Shown in pieces: positions 14,738 to 21,793 of a DNA stretch of 32,973 nucleotides. The position numbers and the translations under genes are program-made. A model generated the notes under the pieces. That model did not search any database, had not been told where the DNA came from, and worked only from the letters and a program-made list of their open reading frames with translations. Each line of letters opens with the position of its first letter. Positions within the stretch are counted from its first letter, which is position 1. The stretch is taken from contig CADCNE010000001.1 in the NCBI GenBank assembly GCA_902802805.1, forward strand, positions 1 through 32,973, written 5' to 3'. The stretch is from an uncultured Eubacteriales bacterium (GTDB lineage Bacteria; Bacillota; Clostridia; Christensenellales; CAG-138).

Positions 14738-16414
14738 TTATTCGCTCACTTCCCACACCCGGTCGCAGGCGTCCCTGACGGTCGTCCGGTGGGTCACGAT
14801 GAGGACGGTCCGGGAGGTCTGCGACTTGAGGTTTTTGAGGAGCTGTGCCTCCGTGGCTTCATCGAGGGCGCTGGTGGCCTCATCGAGGAGCAGGATCGGA
14901 TGGTTCGACAGGATGGCCCGGGCGATGGACAGCCGCTGGAGCTGCCCCTCGGAGAGGCCCGCGCCCCGCTCACCCAGGAGCGTATCGAGACCCTGGGGCA
15001 GGTCGTCGACAAAATCCGCCACGGCCACGGACAGCGCCTGCCGGATGGCCTCGTCCGAGATGGTTCCGTCCCCGAAGGTCAACGCCTCCCGCACGGTACC
15101 GCTGTAGATCCGGTTCCCCTGGGGCACGTAGGCGAACAGGCCCCGGTGAACGGCGGTCAGGGGCTTTGGGCCCTCCGCCGTCAGCAGCAGCCGCGCCCCT
15201 TCATCCACCGGATACAGGCACAGCAGGAGCTTCAACAGCGTGCTCTTGCCCTGGCCGGAGGGGCCCACCACGGCCACGATCTCCCCCTTCTTCGCCTCGG
15301 CGGTCACGTGGCGGAGCACCTCCATGCGCTCGGCCCGGTCCGGATAGGCGAAGGACACGTCCTCGAACCGCAGGCCCTCAAAGCCATGCTGGTACAGATC
15401 GTCGATCTCCCCCTCCGTGAGCTGGCTGCCCGGACAGTCGTCGGGAAAGGCCTCAGCCTCCATGAGCCGCTCCACGCTGGCGATCATGGCGTAATACTGG
15501 GGGATGTAGGTGGAGAGGTTCGCAAAGGGCGTCTGGATCTGGCCCACCAGCTGCAGCACGGCCACGAAGGTGCCGTAGCTCACCGTGCCCTTCAGAATGC
15601 CGTAGCCGCAATAGACGGCAGCCCCGGCGTAGAGGCTCCGCATCAGGAGCCCGTAGGCGAAGTTGGCCAGGTTCGAGAACCGGTTCCGCCGCATTCGGGC
15701 CGCCCGGTGCCCTTCCATGGCCGCCTCCCCCTGGGAAACGGCGGTCCGCTCCCGGCGGAAGGAGCGCACGATCATCAGCTCGCTGAGCCGCTCTGAGAGC
15801 AGCACCCGCACCTGCCCGTCGGCCTCCCGAATGTCCTTGTGGAGGGCCTTGAGCTTTTTGCGGAACAGATACCCCATGAGGGAGAGGACCACCCCCGCGG
15901 GGATGATGGCCCACACGGCCGCTTTCAGCATGACCATCACCGCGCTCACGGCGCTCACCAGCATCACCAGCATGCCGCTGGCCTGAGGCACGATGGACAC
16001 GATGGCCCCCGCCGTGGTGGTGGTATCGGACACCAGCCGGTTCATCCACTCCTCCGTATGGACCGTGGTGACGGAAGCGTAATCCTTATAGAGCAGGGTC
16101 TCGAACAGCCGCTTTTTCAGCCGGTTCTCCAAAGTGGCGGAGGCGTGCTCGTGGGTCCGGCGGATCAGCGCCCCCAGCAGGAGCTGTCCCAGGATGACCC
16201 CCAGGAACAGGCCCCCCTCTTTGAGAAACCCGGTCCCGTCCCCGGCCACGGCCCGGTCGATCATGTTTCGCAGGGCCCAGGCCAGGGCCACGCCGCTGCC
16301 GCCGCTCAGCACGTTCAAAACGAGCAGCCACAGCACCTCCCACCGGGTCCCAGCGGACACCCGCCAGACCCAGCGAAGGGGGGATGTTCGGTTGTTCGTC
16401 TTTGCTTGCTCCAT
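14738..16414 (-). CDS. ABC exporter (fused membrane and ATPase domains)
   Basis: A 558-residue half-transporter. Six membrane segments occupy about residues 20-310 (the first near WLLVLNVLSGGSGVALAWAL); the ATPase domain follows with Walker A VVGPSGQGKST, Q-loop YVPQG, signature LSEGQLQRLS (Glu instead of the common Gly in LSGGQ), Walker B ILLLDEATSALDE and the VTHR switch His. No N-terminal C39 peptidase domain is present. It begins 3 bases after the S26-type peptidase gene, so it is the last gene of a tight three-gene operon with that peptidase and an HPr-kinase-like protein. By comparison with lasso-peptide clusters it may export a modified peptide, but the substrate is not visible. Confidence 0.93.
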   Translation of the reverse strand: MEQAKTNNRTSPLRWVWRVSAGTRWEVLWLLVLNVLSGGSGVALAWALRNMIDRAVAGDGTGFLKEGGLFLGVILGQLLLGALIRRTHEHASATLENRLKKRLFETLLYKDYASVTTVHTEEWMNRLVSDTTTTAGAIVSIVPQASGMLVMLVSAVSAVMVMLKAAVWAIIPAGVVLSLMGYLFRKKLKALHKDIREADGQVRVLLSERLSELMIVRSFRRERTAVSQGEAAMEGHRAARMRRNRFSNLANFAYGLLMRSLYAGAAVYCGYGILKGTVSYGTFVAVLQLVGQIQTPFANLSTYIPQYYAMIASVERLMEAEAFPDDCPGSQLTEGEIDDLYQHGFEGLRFEDVSFAYPDRAERMEVLRHVTAEAKKGEIVAVVGPSGQGKSTLLKLLLCLYPVDEGARLLLTAEGPKPLTAVHRGLFAYVPQGNRIYSGTVREALTFGDGTISDEAIRQALSVAVADFVDDLPQGLDTLLGERGAGLSEGQLQRLSIARAILSNHPILLLDEATSALDEATEAQLLKNLKSQTSRTVLIVTHRTTVRDACDRVWEVSE

Positions 16415-16417
16415 GGC

Positions 16418-16870
16418 TTATGCCCGGCCCTTCCATCGTCTCAGCTTCCGCCGCACCCGCCAGGGCAGGGCCTTCGTCCACAGGATGGCCGCTCTGATCC
16501 AGAAAAAGTCGCACCACAGGTGAACCTTCCGGAGATAGTTCCTGTCCTGGACCGAGATGGTCTTCCCGTCCCGTACGATGGCGGTCAGGACGCCCAGGAT
16601 ATGACGATCCGTGATGCCCGTCTCCCGCTGCCAACGGTTATCGCCGCAGATCACATAGTCATTCTCCCGCACCTTCAAAACGCGGTGGATCACGTATTGC
16701 CCCGAATCCCGGCGGTACAGGGGCACGTCATACTTTTTCAGCCGACCTTGGGGCTTCTCAATCACCAGCAGGTCCTTTCCGGAACGGATGAAGGGCAGCA
16801 TGCTGTCCCCCACGCTGGTGTACACCAGTCGTCCGTCCCGCCGGATGATCTCTTCAAAGGTAGATGTCAT
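16418..16870 (-). CDS. S24/S26-family (signal-peptidase-like) serine peptidase
   Basis: A 150-residue protein with the serine-protease motif GDSMLPFIRSGKD (Ser at residue 23) and a second segment YVIHRVLKV (His 62) followed by ICGDN, as in S26 enzymes that use a Ser-His pair instead of Ser-Lys. The C-terminal third (LWCDFFWIRAAILW, then a run of Arg/Lys) may be a membrane-surface helix with a basic tail. Its ATG overlaps the end of the kinase-like gene by four bases (ATGA), so the pair is coupled. Such small S24/S26 proteins recur next to HPr-kinase-like genes in Firmicute peptide-modification cassettes, as I remember them. It could process a peptide or be a regulator-like protein; there is no DNA-binding domain. 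Confidence 0.8.
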   Translation of the reverse strand: MTSTFEEIIRRDGRLVYTSVGDSMLPFIRSGKDLLVIEKPQGRLKKYDVPLYRRDSGQYVIHRVLKVRENDYVICGDNRWQRETGITDRHILGVLTAIVRDGKTISVQDRNYLRKVHLWCDFFWIRAAILWTKALPWRVRRKLRRWKGRA

Positions 16871-17604
16871 GTCAGCATCCCTCCCATGCCTTCAAAGGAC
16901 ACCCGGGCCGCATCCGGCTCCATATTGCAGGTGAGCTCGTAGAGCTTCACCCGCGCCGTCAGCGCCTGCAGCAGGGTCACGGTTCGCCGCAGGGCCTCCT
17001 GATCCCCGGGAGTATAGGTCTGCTGCAGGAGCCGGGGGAAGGCCTCCCCGGCGCTGCAGGCTCGAATGCCGTTTTCCTGGCCGCGCCGCAGAAAGCATAC
17101 CGCCCGAAGGGGCACGGCCACGTCGCTGCTTCGATGGTGCTTGCCGTCGTAGGGGGTGCCATAGATCACCGCCGCGTCGAGAGCGATGCGGACGAGGGGT
17201 TTATCGTCATTCACATAGACCAGCCGATCGCCCAGCAGCTCCTGCCAGAGGCGGGCATGGGTGCTCTTGCCCGTGCCGCTTTTGGCCGTGAACAGATACC
17301 CCCAGCCGTCCACCGCCACCGCGGACCCGTGGACCAGGAAGGTGTCGTAGGCGGGCATCCGCTCGGCGATCTTCCGGTAGACCGCCAGCTCCTCCAGGTA
17401 TTCGTCGCTCCAGGGCCGGGGCTGCCGCCCCTCCAGCTGATCCTCCCGGGCGGACTGGGCCCGCTCATAGTCGATGTCCGCCGCCGTGGTCCGCACGACG
17501 AAGTCCGGCTCGCCCTCCGTCCGGTAGGCGGCGCAGCGGGTATGGACCCTCTCTGAGAGGGATTCGATGCCGATATTCCGTTCCGCCATGCGATAGACCC
17601 GCAT
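16867..17604 (-). CDS. HPr-kinase-like / ScmC-type P-loop kinase
   Basis: A 245-residue protein with a P-loop AKSGTGKST (about residues 107-115) in the context LVHGSAVAVDGWGYLFTAKS, then VNDDKPLVR and GTPYDGKHH, which is the pattern of HPrK-like proteins found in peptide-modification cassettes and in phosphorylated lasso-peptide clusters, not of true HprK (which is longer and has an N-terminal regulatory domain). Start ATG 17604 is picked for its AGGAGG at five bases; earlier ATGs (17649, 17622) have no such site. First gene of the kinase-peptidase-ABC operon. It may phosphorylate a peptide Ser/Thr; this is inference from family context. Confidence 0.8.
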   Translation of the reverse strand: MRVYRMAERNIGIESLSERVHTRCAAYRTEGEPDFVVRTTAADIDYERAQSAREDQLEGRQPRPWSDEYLEELAVYRKIAERMPAYDTFLVHGSAVAVDGWGYLFTAKSGTGKSTHARLWQELLGDRLVYVNDDKPLVRIALDAAVIYGTPYDGKHHRSSDVAVPLRAVCFLRRGQENGIRACSAGEAFPRLLQQTYTPGDQEALRRTVTLLQALTARVKLYELTCNMEPDAARVSFEGMGGMLT

Positions 17605-17644
17605 CCGTGCCTCCTGGCCCATATAACTCCAGTATGATGCTGTA

Positions 17645-17673
17645 AGCATAGCACAGATCCGGCCGCATTTCAA
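17645..17673 (-). promoter_or_regulatory. Sigma-A-type promoter of the kinase-peptidase-ABC operon
   Basis: On the minus strand TTGAAA (17668-17673) and TATGCT (17645-17650) are 17 bases apart, about 40 bases before the kinase start chosen at 17604. Its position supports that start over the longer frames, which would begin in or before the promoter. Confidence 0.7.
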
Positions 17674-17708
17674 GGAAGGGAAATCCCCCGGGTCGTGCGG
17701 TTTTCCTA

Positions 17709-17737
17709 TTCCCACGGGCCGAAAACTATGGTATACT
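17709..17737 (+). promoter_or_regulatory. Probable promoter of the methyltransferase operon
   Basis: TATACT (17732-17737) is a good -10 box, 33 bases before the ATG at 17771. The -35 region (TTCCCA, 17709-17714) is poor but correctly spaced at 17 bases. It is divergent from the kinase promoter. Confidence 0.5.
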
Positions 17738-17770
17738 CAATGTACAAACTGGTGGAAAAGGCGGATAGCG

Positions 17771-18622
17771 ATGTATTTAGCCGACGGTTGGCAGGATTTT
17801 GAGATATTGGACGCGGGCAACGGCGACAAGCTGGAGCGCTGGGGCAGCTACACCCTGCTGCGGCCCGACCCCCAGGCCGTGTGGCCCATGGGCGAGCACA
17901 GGGCGGACGCGGTCTACTTCCGCTCCCAGAGCGGCGGCGGCCACTGGGAGTTCCAGCGGGACCTGCCGGAGAGCTGGCTTGTCCGCTACAAGGGTCTCAC
18001 CTTCGTGGTCCGGCCCACGGGCTTCAAGCACACAGGCCTGTTCCCGGAGCAGGCGGTGAACTGGGACTTCATGTCCGACCGCCTCAGCGCCTGGCGGAAA
18101 GCTCACAGCGAGGCCCCGCGGGTCCTGAACCTGTTCGCCTACACCGGCGGCGCCACCTGCGCCTGCGCCAAGGCCGGGGCCCAGGTAGTCCACGTGGACG
18201 CCGCGAAGGGCATGGTCTCCTGGGCCAAGGACAACGCCGCGGCTTCGGGCCTTGCCGACGCGCCCATCCGCTATATCGTGGACGACTGCCTCAAGTTCGT
18301 CCGCCGGGAGCAGCGCCGGGGCAACCGGTACGAGGGCATCCTCATGGACCCGCCCAGCTACGGTCGGGGCCCGGGGGGCGAGATGTGGAAGATCGAAACC
18401 AGCCTCTTCGAGCTGGTCAGCGAGTGCGCCAAACTCCTTTCCGATGAGCCCTGCTTCTTCCTCATCAACAGCTACACCACGGGGCTGGCGCCAAGCGTCC
18501 TCAAGAACGTGCTGACCGTAGCCCTGCCCAAGGGGCACGCGGAGGCCCAGGAGGTGGGCCTGCCCATCCGTCGGGGGAACCTGGTGCTTCCTTGTGGCGC
18601 GACCGGAAGGTGGACCCCGTGA
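17771..18622 (+). CDS. SAM-dependent methyltransferase (RlmI/RlmK-like, probable rRNA)
   Basis: A 283-residue class I methyltransferase. A beta-rich N-terminal part (LRPDPQAVWP, then GLTFVVRPTGFKHTGLFPEQ) is followed by the SAM-binding core: motif I LNLFAYTGGATCACAKAGA (about residues 118-136), an acidic VHVDAAKG turn, and motif IV MDPPSYGRG. This arrangement matches the RlmI/RlmK-type 23S rRNA cytosine or guanine methyltransferases, but the usual N-terminal PUA domain is absent, so the exact target is open. Its TGA overlaps the GTG of the next gene (GTGA), coupling it to a pseudouridine synthase, which supports an RNA-modification role. Confidence 0.8.
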   Translation: MYLADGWQDFEILDAGNGDKLERWGSYTLLRPDPQAVWPMGEHRADAVYFRSQSGGGHWEFQRDLPESWLVRYKGLTFVVRPTGFKHTGLFPEQAVNWDFMSDRLSAWRKAHSEAPRVLNLFAYTGGATCACAKAGAQVVHVDAAKGMVSWAKDNAAASGLADAPIRYIVDDCLKFVRREQRRGNRYEGILMDPPSYGRGPGGEMWKIETSLFELVSECAKLLSDEPCFFLINSYTTGLAPSVLKNVLTVALPKGHAEAQEVGLPIRRGNLVLPCGATGRWTP

Positions 18623-19920
18623 ACGTCCGGGTCTTATATGAGGACAACCACCTGTTGGTGGTGGAGAAGCACGCCAACGTGCCCGTTCAGGCCGACGCCT
18701 CCGGGGACGAGGACCTGCTGACCGCCTGCAAGAGGTACATAAAAGAGAAATACGCCAAGCCGGGGGAGGTGTACCTGGGCCTGGTCCACCGCCTGGATCG
18801 GCCCGTGGGGGGCGTCATGGTCTTTGCCCGGACCAGCAAGGCCGCCGCCCGGCTCACGGAGCAGTTCTCCGCCCACCGGGCCATGAAGCGGTACGCCGCT
18901 ATCGTGGAAGGGAGCGCCCCCGCTGAGGGGCGGCTCACCGACTGGCTGGTGAAGAACGAGAGCACCAACACCACCTCCGTGGTGAAGGAGAGTACCCCCG
19001 GGGCGAAACAGGCCCGACTGAGCTATAGAACGTTAGCCCGAACGAACGGCCTGTCCCTGCTGGACGTAAATTTACAGACGGGCCGGCCCCACCAGATACG
19101 GGTGCAGCTTTCCCACGCCGGATTCCCCATCAAGGGGGACCAGCGATACAACCCTGACGCAAAGGTGGGTGACCAGATACGGCTCTGGGCCTACGCCCTG
19201 ACCATCGCCCACCCCACGCTGAAGGAGCCCATGACCTTCTACGCCCTGCCGCCCTTTGCTGAGTTCCCCACGACGGTGAAGTACCTGCCCGCCTTCCGGG
19301 CCTGCAGCGCCGTCTATGAGGATGAAGACATGCTGGTGGCGGACAAGAATCCGGGCACGGAGGTGGAGACGGATCTCGTTTCCGAGCTATCCGCCATCAC
19401 CGAGCCCCTCTTCCCCGTCCACCGGCTGGACGCCAACACCATGGGGCTGGTGGTCCTCGCCAGGAACGAGGCCGCCGAGGCGGATCTCTCCGACGCCTTC
19501 GCCCGCCACGAGACCGGGAAGGTCTACGAGGCCATCCTGGTTGGCGCGCCCGAGCAGCGGGCGGGGACGCTGGTCCACTACGGACTCAAGGACGAGGAGA
19601 AGGCCTTCATGCGCCTGGTGCCGAAGGACACATCCGGGGCCCAGCGGATGGAGCTCAGCTACCGGATATTGGAGAGCCGGGGCGGGCTGTCCAAAGCGGA
19701 GATACAGCTCATGACCGGCCGGACCCACCAGATCCGGGTCCAGATGGCGGCCCTCGGGTGTCCCGTGCTGGGGGACGACAAGTACGGCGACCGGGACGCT
19801 AACCGGCGCTTCCATCAGAAGCGGCAGCTGCTGCTCGCCAAGCGCCTTACCGTGGCCGGCAAGACCTTTGAAAGCACACGAGAACTCACTATACAAGAAA
19901 TCATCAAGGAGGACCTATGA
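18619..19920 (+). CDS. Tandem two-domain RluA-family pseudouridine synthase
   Basis: A 433-residue protein made of two complete RluA-type domains. Domain 1 (about 5-220) has VLYEDNHLLVVEK, the catalytic-Asp motif LVHRLDRPVGG (Asp near 60) and GRPHQIRVQ. Domain 2 (about 228-433) repeats it: AVYEDEDMLVADK, PVHRLDANTMG (Asp near 271) and GRTHQIRVQ. Single-domain relatives are 220-320 residues, so this is an internal duplication or fusion with both active-site Asp residues kept. There is no S4 domain. GTG 18619 is chosen for the GTGA overlap with the methyltransferase stop and a GGAAGG eight bases upstream; a TTG at 18592 would be longer. The gene overlaps pgm by four bases. Confidence 0.88.
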   Translation: MNVRVLYEDNHLLVVEKHANVPVQADASGDEDLLTACKRYIKEKYAKPGEVYLGLVHRLDRPVGGVMVFARTSKAAARLTEQFSAHRAMKRYAAIVEGSAPAEGRLTDWLVKNESTNTTSVVKESTPGAKQARLSYRTLARTNGLSLLDVNLQTGRPHQIRVQLSHAGFPIKGDQRYNPDAKVGDQIRLWAYALTIAHPTLKEPMTFYALPPFAEFPTTVKYLPAFRACSAVYEDEDMLVADKNPGTEVETDLVSELSAITEPLFPVHRLDANTMGLVVLARNEAAEADLSDAFARHETGKVYEAILVGAPEQRAGTLVHYGLKDEEKAFMRLVPKDTSGAQRMELSYRILESRGGLSKAEIQLMTGRTHQIRVQMAALGCPVLGDDKYGDRDANRRFHQKRQLLLAKRLTVAGKTFESTRELTIQEIIKEDL

Positions 19921-21617
19921 ACGCACAGGAACGGTATGAGTATTGGCTGAACAGTCCCGACGTGGACGAGGGGACCAAGGCGGAGCTAAAGGCCATCGCG
20001 GGCGACCCCGTGGAGATCGAGGATCGGTTCTATCAGGAGCTGTCCTTCGGCACGGCGGGCCTTCGGGGCGTGCTGGGCGCCGGAGACAACCGGATGAACG
20101 TGTACAACGTGCGCAAGGCCACGGAGGGGCTTGCGCGGCACCTGCAGGACCGGTTCCCCCAGGGAGCCACCGTGGCCATCGCCTACGATTCCCGGAACTT
20201 CTCCGACGTGTTTGCCAAAGAGACCGCCTGCGTGCTGGCGGGTCACGGCATCCACGTGTACCTCTACAGCACGCTTCACTCCGTGCCGCAGCTGTCCTTC
20301 ACGGTGCTGCACCTCCACTGCAGCGCCGGCGTGGTCATCACCGCCAGCCACAACCCGCCCAAGTACAACGGGTACAAGGTCTACTGGACCACCGGCGGCC
20401 AGGTGGACCCGGTGGAGGCCGACGCCATTACCGCCCGCATCCGGGAGGTGGAGGGCTTCGCCACCGGCTACATGCCCTATGAAGAGGCCATCGAAAAGGG
20501 GCTCATCGAGCTTATCGGTAAAGAGGTGGACGAAGCCTACTACGCCGCCACCATGTCGCTGCTGCAGCAGCCGAAGCTCCTCCAGGAAAAGGGCAAAAAC
20601 GTGACCATGGTCTATACGCCCCTCCACGGCTCCGGGTACGTGCCCGTGACCACGGTCCTCGATCGCATCGGCATGAAGAACGTGTTCCCCGTGCCCGAGC
20701 AGGTGAAACCCGACGGGAATTTCCCCACCGTAAAGGCGCCGAATCCCGAGGATCCCAACGCGTTCACCCTGGCGTTCAAGCTGGCTGAGGAGAAGAAGGC
20801 GGACGTGATCATCGGCACCGACCCCGACTCCGACCGGCTGGGCGTGGCCGTCCGCAAGAACGACGGGGAATGGGCCGTGCTGACCGGGAATCAGATCGGG
20901 TCCATCCTCCTCTACTGCCTGCTCACCGCCAAGAAGGAGGCGGGGCTCCTGCCGAAGAACGGGCTGGTGGTCCGGTCGCTGGTGTCCACGCCCCTCGCCG
21001 ACGCCATCTGCGCCTCTTTCGGCGTGGATATCGTGGAGGTGCTGACGGGGTTTAGGTTCATCTCCGAGCAGATCGCCGAGTGCGAAGCGAAGCACGAGCA
21101 CACCTTCCTCTTCGGCTTCGAGGAGAGCTTCGGGTTCCTGGCCGGCGGCTTCTCCCGGGACAAGGATGCCATCTGCGCGGCCATGCTGGTAGCCGAGGGG
21201 TGCACCCTCTTCAAGGAGCAGGGCCTGACCCTGTACGACGTGCTCCAGCGGATCTACCAGACCTACGGCTACTACAAGGAGAAGACCGTGTCCTACACCC
21301 TGGAGGGGAAGGCCGGCATCGAGAAGATCCAGGCCGCCATGAAGCAGCTCCAGGCCACTCCGCCCGCGGCCATCGGCGGCAAGAACGTGGTGAAGTTCGT
21401 GGACTACAACGACTCCGCCGCCACGGGCCTGCCCAAGAGCAACGTGCTCCGCTGGACGCTCTCCGACGGCAGCTGGGCCATCGCCCGGCCCTCCGGCACG
21501 GAGCCGAAGCTGAAGATCTACTCCGGCGTCCGGGGCAATTCCGAGGCCGACGCCGACGCCAGGCTCGCCGCCCTGGCCGCGGCCATGGACGAGCTGCTGA
21601 AGCCGTATTTGGAGTGA
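19917..21617 (+). CDS. Phosphoglucomutase / phosphomannomutase
   Basis: A 566-residue alpha-D-phosphohexomutase interconverting hexose 1- and 6-phosphates. The four domain signatures are all present: phosphoserine loop ITASHNPPKYNGYKVYW (Ser near 144), metal loop GTDPDSDRLG (about 301-310), sugar loop GFEESFG, and phosphate-binding RPSGTEPKLKIY near the end. The length fits the Firmicute PgcA-type enzymes. Its ATG overlaps the stop of the pseudouridine synthase (ATGA), making it the last gene of a three-gene coupled operon with no obvious functional link to RNA modification. Confidence 0.95.
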   Translation: MNAQERYEYWLNSPDVDEGTKAELKAIAGDPVEIEDRFYQELSFGTAGLRGVLGAGDNRMNVYNVRKATEGLARHLQDRFPQGATVAIAYDSRNFSDVFAKETACVLAGHGIHVYLYSTLHSVPQLSFTVLHLHCSAGVVITASHNPPKYNGYKVYWTTGGQVDPVEADAITARIREVEGFATGYMPYEEAIEKGLIELIGKEVDEAYYAATMSLLQQPKLLQEKGKNVTMVYTPLHGSGYVPVTTVLDRIGMKNVFPVPEQVKPDGNFPTVKAPNPEDPNAFTLAFKLAEEKKADVIIGTDPDSDRLGVAVRKNDGEWAVLTGNQIGSILLYCLLTAKKEAGLLPKNGLVVRSLVSTPLADAICASFGVDIVEVLTGFRFISEQIAECEAKHEHTFLFGFEESFGFLAGGFSRDKDAICAAMLVAEGCTLFKEQGLTLYDVLQRIYQTYGYYKEKTVSYTLEGKAGIEKIQAAMKQLQATPPAAIGGKNVVKFVDYNDSAATGLPKSNVLRWTLSDGSWAIARPSGTEPKLKIYSGVRGNSEADADARLAALAAAMDELLKPYLE

Positions 21618-21630
21618 TAAGTTCTTCTTT

Positions 21631-21767
21631 GCCGCTTTTTTCTCTTCGGTGAAGAGAAAAAAACGGCGCAAAAAAGAGAAGCTTAAGAAAAGTAATGGGA
21701 AGTACCGCGCAAACGATACTTCCCATTTAAGTTCTTTTGGGGCGCCTTTTCTTTCAAGAAAAGGCGC
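21631..21767. repeat. Modular hairpin repeat, copy 3 (pgm/TRAP convergent gap)
   Basis: It starts 13 bases after the pgm stop. Order: hairpin GCCGCTTTTTTCTCTTC/GAAGAGAAAAAAACGGC (21631-21667, one mismatch); arm AAAAAAGAGAAGCTTAAGAA (21670-21689, identical to copy 1); central 10-bp stem ATGGGAAGTA/TACTTCCCAT (21695-21704 with 21717-21726); hairpin GCGCCTTTTCTT/AAGAAAAGGCGC (21742-21767, same arms as copy 2). It likely ends transcription from both sides. Confidence 0.87.
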
Positions 21768-21793
21768 GAATCCTTCCGTTCCTTCCTCTTCCG

